DNA from: Amycolatopsis rifamycinica | GTDB taxonomy: Bacteria > Actinomycetota > Actinomycetes > Mycobacteriales > Pseudonocardiaceae | Reading direction: 5' to 3' | DNA length: 64,000 nt | Assembly: GCF_000695625.1 (NCBI RefSeq) | Contig: NZ_JMQI01000009.1 | Span: 1 to 64,000 of the forward strand | Part shown: in pieces, positions 55,206-63,814 of the stretch | Layout of the letters: each line of letters opens with the position of its first letter | Numbering within the stretch: the stretch's first letter is position 1 | Position numbers and translations under genes: made by a program | Notes under the pieces: model-generated | Told to the model about the DNA's origin: nothing | The model's input: only the letters and a program-made list of their open reading frames with translations | Databases searched by the model: none

Positions 55206-58200
55206 TCACCCTCCCGGCTGGGTGCTGGGCGGGGGTGTGCTGGTTCCGGGTGCCGCGGTTTTGGCTGCTTCGTAGGCGCGGGCTGCTGCGTCGAGGGCGG
55301 CGAGCGCGGCGCCTTGGTCGGTGAAGTTGCCGGATTGCTGGGCGGCTTTGAGCTTGGCGAGCGCTGATTGGATGTCGGCGACGGCTCGGTCGAGGGCCGC
55401 GTTGCCGCCGCCGCTGCTGGCCGGCGGGGTGGTGGTCGGGTTGGTGGAGCTCGGCGGGGTGGTCGTCGGCTGGCCGGCCTTGGGTGGCGTGGTGGTGGCT
55501 TCGCCGGTGCCGGCGCCGAAGACCTGGTCGAGGGCTTCCTGGAGGGTGGCGCCGTAGCCGACCTTGGGTCCGTAGGAGACGAGGACGCGGGCCAGCTGTG
55601 GGTAGCTGTTCTGGTTGCGCTGCCGGATGTAGACGGGTTCGACGTAGAGGAAGCCGTCGGCGACCGGGAGCGTGATCAGGTTGCCGTAGATGGGGGTGAC
55701 GTTGGGGTTGTTGAAGAGGGTGCGGTCCTGGGCGACGCGGGAGTCGCTCTGGAACCGGTTCTGGACTTGGACCGGGCCGTCGACCTGGGTGGCTCCGGTG
55801 GCCGCGCTGGGTAGCTGGAGGACGCGGATCTTGCCGTAGTCGGCGGGGTCGGAGGAGACCGACATCCAGGACGCGAGGTATTGGCGCTGGAGGCCGGTCA
55901 GGGAGCTGGTGAGCTGGAACGTCGGCTTGGTCTGTCCCGGCGTGTCGGCGAGGACGTAGTAGCCGGGCTGGTTGGCCGCGCCGGCCGCCGCCGGGTTCGA
56001 GCCGCCTTCGGCGGTCGGGTCCTGGGGGACGCTCCAGAAGGCCTGCTGGGAGTAGAACTCCTGCGGGTTGCTGACGTGGTAGCGCGACAGCAGTTCACGC
56101 TGGATCTTGAAGAGGTCCTCGGGGTAGCGGAAGTGGGCCCGCAGGTCCGGGGAGATCTCGGAGCTCGGCTTCACGAGCCCGGGGAAGACATTCTCCCAGG
56201 CGTTGAGGACCGGTTCCTTGTCGTCGATCGAGTACAGCGTGACGGTGCCGTTGAAGGCGTCGACGGTGGCCTTGACCGAGTTGCGGATGTAGTTGATGGA
56301 GCTGTTGGCCTGGCGGGCGACGCCGTTGAGGGAGTCGTTCGTGGCCGCGCCGAGCTGGGTCTGCTGGGCGTACGGGAAGTTGTTGAGCGTGGTGTAGCCG
56401 TCGATGATCCACTGGATCTTGCCGTCGACGACCGCCGGGTACGGGTCGCCGTCGAGGGTCAGCCACGGCGCGATCTTGCTGACGCGGTCGCGCGGGTCGC
56501 GGTTGTACATGATCTTGGAGTTGTCGCCGATGGCGTCGGAGAACAGGATGTTGCGTTCGCCGTACTCGGCCGCGAAGGCGAGGCGGTTGAACCAGTTGTC
56601 GATCGAGACGCCGCCCTCGCCCTTGTAGGTGTAGCGGTCGGTCGCGGTGTCGTACTCGCCGGGCGCGTTGCCGGAGGTGCCGCCGACGATGGCGTAGTCG
56701 GACTCCGCGGCGGACAGCTCGCCGTAGTAGATGCGGGGTTCCTTGACCTCGATGCCGGACTGGCCGGTGACGGGCGCGCCGGCGCCGGCCGGGTTCTGCG
56801 TGTCGCTGGTGGTGGCGATCGGGTAGCCGCCGTCGGAGTTGGCGTCCTTGACGGCGCGGTCGATCGTGTTGGCCGGCGCGACGACGAAGCCGTTGCCGTG
56901 GGTGTAGACGAGGTGCTTGTTGATCCAGCTGGTCTGGTTGCCGGTCAGGCCCTCGGTCTTGATCTCCTTGGCGGCGACGATGTAGTCCTGCGTCACGCCG
57001 CCGACGGTGTAGCGGTCGATGTCCAGCTTGGCCGGGAAGCCGTAGAAGTTCTCGCGGCCGACGCGCTGGGTGAAGGTGTCGGAGAGGATGTTCGGGTCGA
57101 GCAGCCGGATGTTCGACATCGTCCCGGTGTCGCTCTTGATCTGGTCCGGGGTGGCGTCCGACTTGCCGGTGTAGGGCTGGTACTGGACGTCGGTGAGGCC
57201 GTAGGCGCGGCGGGTGGCGTCCATGTTGCGCTGGATGGACGTCGCTTCCTTCTCGTTCGCGTTCGGCTTCACCGAGAACTGGTCGAGGATGGCGGGCCAG
57301 GCGACGCCGACGAGGATGCCGGACAGGATCAGCAGCACGAGCGAGATGGCCGGGAGCTGCAGGTTGCGCAGGAAGGCGCCGGCGAAGAAGGCGACCGCGC
57401 AGATCACCGAGATGCACAGCAGGATCAGCTTGGCCGGCAGCACCGCGTTGAGGTCGGTGTAGGTGGCGCCGACGAACAGCGGCATGCCGCGGTCGGACAG
57501 CAGCAGGTTGTACCGGTCGAAGAAGTACTCGACCGCCTTCAGCAGCACGAAGAGCCCGACGGTGATGGCGAGCTGCGCGCGGGTCGGGCCGGCGAGCTGG
57601 CCGCCCTTGCCGGCCAGCCGGATGCCGCCGAAGACGTAGTGCGAGATCAGGGCGCCGAAGAAGGAGATGACGACGATGATGAACAGCCAGCCGAGGAGCC
57701 AGTTGTAGAACGGCAGGTCGAAGGCGTAGAAGCCGACGTCGTTGCCGAACTCGGGGTCGGTCTGGCCGAACGAGGTGCCGTTGAGGAACAGCTGCACGAC
57801 CTGCCAGTCGCTCTGGGCGGACAGGCCGGCGATGAGGCCGGTGAGTACCGGGATGCCGACGCCGAAGAGGCGGATGCGGGCGACGATCGCGGAGCGGTAG
57901 CGCGCCAGCGGGTCGTCGGCGCCGGAGATCGGCACGAACACCGGGCGGGTCCGGTAGGCGATCATCAGGCTGATCGCCAGCGCGCCGCCGACGAGCAGCC
58001 CGACGGCGAAGAACAGCACGACGCGAGTGATCAGCTGGGTGGTGAACACCGGCCGCGCGCCGACTTCGCCGAACCACAGCCAGTCGACGTACGTGTCGAG
58101 GAGACGGGCCCCGAGCAACAGCGCCAGCACGACGATCGCGGCGATGATGAGGAGGATCCGGCTCCGCCGGGACAGCTTCGGCAGGCTCACCGGGGGCCGA

Positions 58201-58208
58201 GTCGCCAC
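55206..58208 (-). CDS. UPF0182 family membrane protein
   Basis: 1000 residues. Seven N-terminal membrane helices (residues about 15-310, e.g. ILLIIAAIVVLALLLGARLL, LITRVVLFFAVGLLVGGALAISLM), then a large exported domain with PDQIKSDTGTMSNIRLLDPN, DRYTVGGVTQDYIVAAKEI, YGELSAAESDYAIVGGTSGN and ERNILFSDAIGDNSKIMYNRDPRDR, and a low-complexity PTTTPP tail. This matches actinobacterial UPF0182 (Rv3193c-like), of unknown function. GTG 58208 with AGGAG upstream. Conserved neighbour of the PDZ protease and PPA1309 genes. Confidence 0.93.
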   Translation of the reverse strand: MATRPPVSLPKLSRRSRILLIIAAIVVLALLLGARLLDTYVDWLWFGEVGARPVFTTQLITRVVLFFAVGLLVGGALAISLMIAYRTRPVFVPISGADDPLARYRSAIVARIRLFGVGIPVLTGLIAGLSAQSDWQVVQLFLNGTSFGQTDPEFGNDVGFYAFDLPFYNWLLGWLFIIVVISFFGALISHYVFGGIRLAGKGGQLAGPTRAQLAITVGLFVLLKAVEYFFDRYNLLLSDRGMPLFVGATYTDLNAVLPAKLILLCISVICAVAFFAGAFLRNLQLPAISLVLLILSGILVGVAWPAILDQFSVKPNANEKEATSIQRNMDATRRAYGLTDVQYQPYTGKSDATPDQIKSDTGTMSNIRLLDPNILSDTFTQRVGRENFYGFPAKLDIDRYTVGGVTQDYIVAAKEIKTEGLTGNQTSWINKHLVYTHGNGFVVAPANTIDRAVKDANSDGGYPIATTSDTQNPAGAGAPVTGQSGIEVKEPRIYYGELSAAESDYAIVGGTSGNAPGEYDTATDRYTYKGEGGVSIDNWFNRLAFAAEYGERNILFSDAIGDNSKIMYNRDPRDRVSKIAPWLTLDGDPYPAVVDGKIQWIIDGYTTLNNFPYAQQTQLGAATNDSLNGVARQANSSINYIRNSVKATVDAFNGTVTLYSIDDKEPVLNAWENVFPGLVKPSSEISPDLRAHFRYPEDLFKIQRELLSRYHVSNPQEFYSQQAFWSVPQDPTAEGGSNPAAAGAANQPGYYVLADTPGQTKPTFQLTSSLTGLQRQYLASWMSVSSDPADYGKIRVLQLPSAATGATQVDGPVQVQNRFQSDSRVAQDRTLFNNPNVTPIYGNLITLPVADGFLYVEPVYIRQRNQNSYPQLARVLVSYGPKVGYGATLQEALDQVFGAGTGEATTTPPKAGQPTTTPPSSTNPTTTPPASSGGGNAALDRAVADIQSALAKLKAAQQSGNFTDQGAALAALDAAARAYEAAKTAAPGTSTPPPSTQPGG

Positions 58209-58357
58209 GGCACACGCTCCTGTCTTCGTCAATACCTGAGCAGGGGCGCGTGCGCCCCCTGATTCCCTAACTCTACGGATGCCCGGTGAAGTTCCCGGGA
58301 CCCGCCCAAACCGGACTCGCGGCGTCGCCGCGACGGCCGACCTGACACGATGTGCGC

Positions 58358-58909
58358 ATGGCAGCGAACGAAGCGCGACAGGCCGGCGTGGCCGCGCTCG
58401 CCCGTGAGATCGAGGAGTTCATGGCCGCGGGTGGCTGGGACCAGCCGCCGCAGCTGTTCGCGCTGGTGCCGACGGCGGCGCTGCTGGACGAGCAGCCGGA
58501 GCTGGCCGGGCAGCTCGACCGGGCGAACCCGCTGACGCCGGTGGCCCAGGAGGCGCTGCCCGATGGCGACCTGGCCGAGGCGCTGGGCCGGATCGCGTGG
58601 CCGGATCTGGTCACCGGGTGCGCGCTGGCCCAGGAGATCATCGTGCTGCCGCCGGGCTCGGAGTCGGAACTGCCCGACATCGCCGAAGCGGACGCCGACA
58701 GCCTCCGCCGCGCGGCCGCCAACCACCCGCAGCGCACGGAGGCCCGCCTGGTCGCGGCCGTCCTGCGTGACGGGGAGGGCGCCTGTGTGATGCGGCTGCG
58801 CGGGATCGGCACGGCCGAGGGCACGGACGAGACGATGGACGAGATCGTGGAAAGCCCCGACCTCGCCCCGAACCTGGTCGAAGCGCTGAAGGCCACGCTG
58901 CTGCCCTAG
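58358..58909 (+). CDS. PPA1309 family protein
   Basis: 183 residues, soluble, conserved in actinobacteria. Typical phrases: ALAREIEEFMAAGGWDQPPQLFALVPTAALL, IAWPDLVTGCALAQEIIVLPP, ARLVAAVLRDGEGACVMRLRG. Function unknown. GTG 58352 is a possible earlier start. Its TAG shares the palindrome CTAG with the stop of the facing PDZ protease gene. Confidence 0.85.
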   Translation: MAANEARQAGVAALAREIEEFMAAGGWDQPPQLFALVPTAALLDEQPELAGQLDRANPLTPVAQEALPDGDLAEALGRIAWPDLVTGCALAQEIIVLPPGSESELPDIAEADADSLRRAAANHPQRTEARLVAAVLRDGEGACVMRLRGIGTAEGTDETMDEIVESPDLAPNLVEALKATLLP

Positions 58910-60012
58910 CAGGCGGCCGTCGGGCGTCCCGCCTTCAAGTTGGCCAGCTGGGCGAGCGCGTCGTCCAGTGTGGACACCTTGATGAGGTTGAGGCCGGCGG
59001 GCGCGGTGGTCTTGGCCTCGGCGCAGTTGTGCTCGGGCACCAGGAAGTCGGTGGCGCCGGCTTCGCGGGCGCCGACGACCTTGAACGAGATCCCCCCGAT
59101 CGGGTCGACCTCGCCGGTCTCGGTGATCTCGCCGGTGCCGGCGATGTGCCTGCCGCCCGCGAGGTCGCCGGACTGCAGCCGGTCGATGATGGCGAGGGTG
59201 AACATCAGGCCGGCCGACGGGCCGCCGACGTCCTGCAGCGAGATGTTGACGGTGAAGGGCGCGTCGGCGCGGTCGACCGCGGTGAGGCCGATGAAGCCCT
59301 CCTTGCGGTCGGGGCGCGCGGCGAGGGTGAGCGGCACGGTCCGCTCGGGCTGGCCGTCGGACTGGAAGGTGATCTGCACGGTCTGGCCGGGCAGGGTGCC
59401 GGCGAGCGCGGCCCGCACGTCGGCGGCCTCGACGATCTTCTTGCCGTTGACGGTGATCAGCTTGTCGCCGGGCGAGAGCACGTGGTCGGCCGGGCTGCCG
59501 GAGACGATCTGCTTCGCCAGCACCTTGATCGGGTAGCCCAGCTTGCGCAGGGCGGCGACCTGGGCGTTCGTCTGCGAGTCCTGCAGCTGCTGGATGTTCT
59601 CCTGCTTGACCTGCTCGTTCGTCTCGCCGGGCTTGAAGTACTCCTCGCGCGGCGCGAGCGCGTAGCGGCCGCTGGCCCAGAAGCCGAGGCCCTGGAAGAG
59701 GGTGACGCCGTCGTGCAGGGAGACGGTCGTCATCCGCAGCTCGCCGGTGGTCGGGTGGGTCTCGTGCCCGGTCACCTGGATGACCGGGTTGCCCGCCGCG
59801 TCGCGACCCAGCGTGTCGTAGGTCGGGCCGGGGCTGATCGCCACGAACGGCACCGGCACGACCGAGCCGAGCACCACGAAGATCAGGAACAGCGAGCCGC
59901 TGACCACGAGCGTCCAGCCGCGGCGGGTCATCCGGCGGGCCTCGCCGGCCGGCTCCGGCGCGGGGTCCGGGGCGCTCTTCGCGGGGGCGGTCTCCTCGGA
60001 GGACTTGGTCAC
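58906..60012 (-). CDS. YlbL-type PDZ and Lon-like serine protease, membrane-anchored
   Basis: 368 residues. One N-terminal membrane segment (GWTLVVSGSLFLIFVVLGSVV), an inserted PDZ domain (KQIVSGSPADHVLSPGDKLITVNGKKIVEAADV), then a Lon-type S16 domain with Ser in DVGGPSAGLMFTLAI and Lys in GISFKVVGAREAGA, the Ser-Lys dyad. It should cleave proteins at the outer face of the membrane. GTG start. It corresponds to Rv3194c in the M. tuberculosis order. Confidence 0.92.
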   Translation of the reverse strand: MTKSSEETAPAKSAPDPAPEPAGEARRMTRRGWTLVVSGSLFLIFVVLGSVVPVPFVAISPGPTYDTLGRDAAGNPVIQVTGHETHPTTGELRMTTVSLHDGVTLFQGLGFWASGRYALAPREEYFKPGETNEQVKQENIQQLQDSQTNAQVAALRKLGYPIKVLAKQIVSGSPADHVLSPGDKLITVNGKKIVEAADVRAALAGTLPGQTVQITFQSDGQPERTVPLTLAARPDRKEGFIGLTAVDRADAPFTVNISLQDVGGPSAGLMFTLAIIDRLQSGDLAGGRHIAGTGEITETGEVDPIGGISFKVVGAREAGATDFLVPEHNCAEAKTTAPAGLNLIKVSTLDDALAQLANLKAGRPTAAC

Positions 60013-60101
60013 GCCCGACAGCGTACGGTGACCGCGTTCGCTTCCCGGTGAAGGCCACGGTTGACGCGCTCGACGGGCTCTGGGCCGCGTACGGTGGACA
60101 C

Positions 60102-61463
60102 ATGAGCAAACCCCCGTTCGGCTTCGGACCTTCCGATCCCGACAAACGAGGTGAGAACGACCCCTCGGAAGGCGGGCAGCAGTCCGGCGCCGAGGCCTTC
60201 AACCAGCTCGGGCAGATGCTGAGCCAGCTGGGCCAGATGCTCAGCCAGGCGGGTACCTCCAGCGGGCCGGTGAACTACGACCTCGCCAAGCAGATCGCCC
60301 TCCAGACCCTGGGCAGCGCCGGCAACACCGGCGAGAGCAAGCTCGGCTTCCGCGGCGGAGACGACGCGAACGCGGCGGTCCGCGACGCGGCCCACCTGGC
60401 CGAGCTCTGGCTCGACGCGGCAACGGTGTTCCCGGCCGGCGCGACGTCGACGGTCGCCTGGTCGCCCCGCTCCTGGGTGGAGAAGACCCTCCCGACGTGG
60501 CAGCGGCTGTGCGACCCGGTGGCCCAGCAGGTCTCGGGTGCCTGGATGCAGGCGCTGCCCGAGGAGGCCAAGCAGGCGGCGGGCCCGCTGCTGCAGATGA
60601 TGGGCCAGATGGGCGGCATGGCCTTCGGCTCCCAGCTTGGCAACGCGCTGGCCCAGCTGGCCTCGGAGATGCTGACCTCGACGGAGATCGGCCTGCCACT
60701 GGCCCCGGCCGGCACGTCGGCCCTGCTGCCGGCGAACATCGAGAAGTTCGCCGAGGGCCTGGAGCTGCCGAACAGCGAAATCCTGGTGTTCCTGGCCGCC
60801 CGCGAGGCGGCGCACCAGCGCCTGTTCACGCACGTGCCGTGGTTGAGGCAGCGCCTGCTGGCGACGGTCGAGGAGTTCGCCCACGGCATTTCGGTGGACA
60901 CGTCCGCGCTGGAGTCGCTGGCGGGCCGCATCGATCCCTCGAACCCGGCGAGCATCGAAGAAGCGATGTCATCGGGCCTGCTGGAGCCCCAGACGACCGA
61001 GGAGCAGAAGGCGGCGCTGCGACGCCTGGAGACACTGCTGGCCCTGGTCGAGGGCTGGGTGGACGTAACGGTGGCCGAGGCGGTCGGCGACCGCCTGCCG
61101 GGAGCGGACGCACTGCGCGAGACGCTGCGCCGCCGCCGAGCGACGGGCGGCCCGGCCGAGCAGACGTTCGCCACGCTGGTGGGCTTGGAGCTGAGGCCCC
61201 GCCGCATGAGGGACGCAAGCAATTTGTGGAAGCTGGTGGGCGACCGCCACGGCCTCGAGAAGCGCGACGGCCTGTGGTCCCACCCGGACCTGATGCCGAC
61301 GGCGGAGGACCTGGACGAGCCGATCGACTTCGCGGACCGAGTGGGCGAGGCCGGTTCGATCGACGACCTCGACCCGATCGCCGAGCTGGAGCGCACGGAG
61401 CAGGCCGAGCGTTCGGAGCGGGAGAAGGAAGAGCCGCCCTCGGACGAGGGCAAGCAGTCCTGA
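60102..61463 (+). CDS. Zinc-dependent metalloprotease family protein (TIGR03624/DUF2342)
   Basis: 453 residues, the family's usual size. NPE region includes NYDLAKQIALQTLG, PRSWVEKTLPTWQRLCDPVA, and the signature LAAREAAHQRLFTHVPWLRQRLLATVEEFAHG with a degenerate zinc motif (ExxAHxRLF); DASNLWKLVGDRHGLEKRDGLWSHPDLMP near the end. Acidic disordered tail. ATG 60102 follows TACGGT by 6 bases, a likely leaderless start. Corresponds to Rv3195. Confidence 0.9.
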   Translation: MSKPPFGFGPSDPDKRGENDPSEGGQQSGAEAFNQLGQMLSQLGQMLSQAGTSSGPVNYDLAKQIALQTLGSAGNTGESKLGFRGGDDANAAVRDAAHLAELWLDAATVFPAGATSTVAWSPRSWVEKTLPTWQRLCDPVAQQVSGAWMQALPEEAKQAAGPLLQMMGQMGGMAFGSQLGNALAQLASEMLTSTEIGLPLAPAGTSALLPANIEKFAEGLELPNSEILVFLAAREAAHQRLFTHVPWLRQRLLATVEEFAHGISVDTSALESLAGRIDPSNPASIEEAMSSGLLEPQTTEEQKAALRRLETLLALVEGWVDVTVAEAVGDRLPGADALRETLRRRRATGGPAEQTFATLVGLELRPRRMRDASNLWKLVGDRHGLEKRDGLWSHPDLMPTAEDLDEPIDFADRVGEAGSIDDLDPIAELERTEQAERSEREKEEPPSDEGKQS

Positions 61464-61589
61464 CCTGAGCCCCGGAAGGCCGGTGCCCCGCGTTCGGCGG
61501 GTCACCGGCTTTCTGCTGTCCGGACCACCCCGGCGACGCTCGACCGCCGTCGGGGTGGTCAGCAGCCCGCCGCCGGCCGCGGGCTCGAC

Positions 61590-61760
61590 TGCCGCTCACA
61601 CCAGCGGCCTGGTCAGACCGCCCAAGCCGGCAGCCCGCCGCCGCTCCTCCGAGCCCAACCGCCCCTCACACCACCGGCCCCGTCCGAGCCGGCAGCCGAC
61701 CGCCGACCCTCCGAGCCCGACCGCCACCCACACCAGCGGCCCCGTCCACCAGGCGGCAGC
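61590..61760. repeat. Degenerate tandem repeat, about 62-70 bp period
   Basis: CACACCAGCGGCC-type phrases recur at 61597, 61667 and 61729, each followed by an AGCCGGCAGCC-like block. The whole 61464-61967 gap is Pro/Arg-codon-like C-rich DNA with no gene I can support; open frames there are composition artefacts. Confidence 0.6.
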
Positions 61761-61967
61761 CACCGCCGTCAGGCGCCGGCGTTTCGAAGCCACCACACCA
61801 ACCCACCGCCATGCGCCGGCACCCGGCCGCCAACCCACCCGGCGGCCACCTCACCGCCACCCAAGCGCACCCACCCCGCCGTTCGCCGCCCAGCGACCAA
61901 CCACCTCCCCACTCCCCGGCCCAGCCGGGGCAGCCCACCCAAGGCAGCCACCCCGGCCCGAACCACC

Positions 61968-62558
61968 TCAGTCCTCGGTGGAGATCCCCCACCCGGCAGC
62001 GGCCGACAACCCTTCCAGGTACCCGATCGCCCGCTCAGTCTTCGGGTACCGCTGCACCAGCGCCCAGAACGCCGCGTCGTGCCCGGGCTCCCGCAGGTGC
62101 GCCAGCTCGTGCACCAGGACGTAGTCCAGCACCCACCCAGGCACCTTCCGCAGCCGTTCGCTGACCCGGATGGTCGCGTCGACCGGCGTGCAGGACGCCC
62201 ACCGGGTGCGCATCGGCGGCACCCAGCGGACGCTCGCCGGCACCGCGGTGCCGCCCAGGTACTTGCCCGACAGCAGCGCGCAGCGCGCCAGCAGGGCTTC
62301 GTCCGACGTCTTCGGGGACGCCGGCCGACGTGGTTCCGAGCGCTGCAGTTTGCGCTCCATCTCGGCGACCCAGTGTTTCTCCTCCGCCCTGGTCATCCGC
62401 GCGGGGATGAGCACGACGAGCGTGTCGTCGTTCCAATACGCGGTGACCGTCCGGTGCCGGCGCTGGCTGCGCCGCACTTCGACCTTGTGTCCGGGTGTGT
62501 CCGACGAGGGGTTCGTTTCCCCTCGGCCCCTCAGCGAGGGCATCCGTGCTTCGACCAC
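61968..62558 (-). CDS. M48-like (YgjP/DUF45) metallopeptidase
   Basis: 196 residues. VRRSQRRHRTVTAYWNDDTLVVLIPARMT at the start, RTRWASCTPVDATIRVSERLRKVP, then the zinc site VLVHELAHLREPGHDAAFW (HExxH plus downstream GH). These are small zinc peptidases of unknown substrate. GTG 62558 is preferred because TACCGT lies 6 bases before it on the minus strand (leaderless); ATG 62543 is the alternative. Divergent from the cyclodehydratase-like gene. Confidence 0.85.
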   Translation of the reverse strand: MVEARMPSLRGRGETNPSSDTPGHKVEVRRSQRRHRTVTAYWNDDTLVVLIPARMTRAEEKHWVAEMERKLQRSEPRRPASPKTSDEALLARCALLSGKYLGGTAVPASVRWVPPMRTRWASCTPVDATIRVSERLRKVPGWVLDYVLVHELAHLREPGHDAAFWALVQRYPKTERAIGYLEGLSAAAGWGISTED

Positions 62559-62612
62559 TCGACAACGGTAAGGCCAGGCACCGACAACTCCGAGCGCCTT
62601 GCGGTCACAGAA

Positions 62613-62652
62613 CCGAGTTGTCCACAGCCGGGTCCACTTGTGGACAACTCGG
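62613..62652. promoter_or_regulatory. Inverted pair of perfect DnaA boxes
   Basis: CCGAGTTGTCCAC and GTGGACAACTCGG, 13-bp perfect arms with a 14-bp spacer. Both arms with the next base are TTGTCCACA. Located in the divergent promoter region of the M48-like and cyclodehydratase-like genes. Confidence 0.7.
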
Positions 62653-62707
62653 CCGTTCCGGCGCCTTCCCGGGCCTCCCGGTCGCCACCGGGTGCGATCA
62701 TGCGGAC

Positions 62708-63754
62708 ATGATCTTCGACACCGCGGACATGCCACCGGTCCTCCTGCCGGCCCACCCTGCCCTGCTCCCGGGCCTCTCCGTGCTCGAACGCGGCCCCCGG
62801 GAGATCCAGATCGGCCTCGACCCGCGCCACGGCGTGATCGTCGAAAACCTCACCCCGTACCTGATCGCGAAACTGCGTGCCCTCGACGGGAGCATGCACG
62901 TTGAGCGGCTCCTGCTCGCGGAGAGCGAACACCGCGAGCAGCTGCGGACGCTGCTGCGGCAGCTGACCGCGCTCGGCCTGGTCACCGACGCCGGCCGGCC
63001 CGACGGCCCAGGCTTGCGCGGCGAGCCCGGCTTCTGGTCGCTGCGAGCCCGCCACCACCAGCCGGCCGTGGCCGACCGGCGGCGCGCCGCTGCGGTCTCG
63101 GTCCACGGCGACGGCCGGGTGGCGGTGGCGGCCGCCGTGCTGCTGGCCAACGCCGGCATCGGGCACGTCGAGCTGCAGGTGCCCGGCACGGTCACCGAGC
63201 ACGACCTCGGCTCCGGCTTCACCGCAGCGGACCTGGGCCGGTCCCGGCGCCACGCCCTCGCCGACCTGCTCCGCCGGGTCGATCCCGAGGTCCGCGTCAC
63301 CCGCCTGTACGACCGGCACCCCGACCTGGCCCTGCTCACCGACGCCGTCGTGCCGGCTCCCGAGCTCGTCGCCGAACTGATGGGTGACGGCGTCCCCCAC
63401 CTGGTGGCGCGCGTCCGTGACGGCACCGGCATCGTCGGGCCCCTCGTCGTGCCCGGCCGCAGCTCGTGCCTGCGCTGCGCCGATCTGCACCGGACGGACC
63501 GCGACCCGTGCTGGCCGCGCGTCGCCGGGCAGCTCGCCGGCCGGCACCAGCGGCCCGACCTCGGCGCGGTCCAGTCCTGCGCGTCCCTGGCCGTCGCCCA
63601 GGCCATGCGGCTGCTCTCCCCGAGCGCGCCGGCCCCGCCGTCATGGAACGCGACCCTCGAAATCGACGCCTTCGACGGCCGCATCCGCCACCGCGGCTGG
63701 CCGCCGCACCCGCGGTGCCGCTGCGGCGCGCAGGGGGTGATCCTGGAGACGTAG
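62708..63754 (+). CDS. Cyclodehydratase-like / E1-type protein (Rv3196-like)
   Basis: 348 residues. Layout of an E1/ThiF-like protein as in azol(in)e peptide (TOMM) cyclodehydratases: N-terminal leader-binding-like part (GVIVENLTPYLIAKLRALDG), a Rossmann-like part (AVSVHGDGRVAVAAAVLLANAGIGHVELQVPG), then a zinc tetrad: Cys pair in SSCLRCADLHRTDRDPCW and pair in HPRCRCGAQG. No ATP-grasp/YcaO partner or precursor peptide lies nearby, so a housekeeping role is more likely. Conserved between the zinc protease and the ABC1 kinase in actinobacteria. Confidence 0.78.
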   Translation: MIFDTADMPPVLLPAHPALLPGLSVLERGPREIQIGLDPRHGVIVENLTPYLIAKLRALDGSMHVERLLLAESEHREQLRTLLRQLTALGLVTDAGRPDGPGLRGEPGFWSLRARHHQPAVADRRRAAAVSVHGDGRVAVAAAVLLANAGIGHVELQVPGTVTEHDLGSGFTAADLGRSRRHALADLLRRVDPEVRVTRLYDRHPDLALLTDAVVPAPELVAELMGDGVPHLVARVRDGTGIVGPLVVPGRSSCLRCADLHRTDRDPCWPRVAGQLAGRHQRPDLGAVQSCASLAVAQAMRLLSPSAPAPPSWNATLEIDAFDGRIRHRGWPPHPRCRCGAQGVILET

Positions 63755-63814
63755 CCCACGAACACGTCGCTCGCAGGCTGCGCGACGCCGAGACCGCAGG
63801 GCAGAATCGCCGGT

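Noticed and set aside
61483..62124. Plus-strand open frame rich in Pro/Arg/His
   Set aside because: Lies in C-rich degenerate repeats and overlaps the M48-like gene; no ribosome site or domain.
62708..63754. Thiazole/oxazole-peptide biosynthetic cluster
   Set aside because: No YcaO protein, dehydrogenase or precursor peptide nearby; the neighbours are conserved housekeeping genes.
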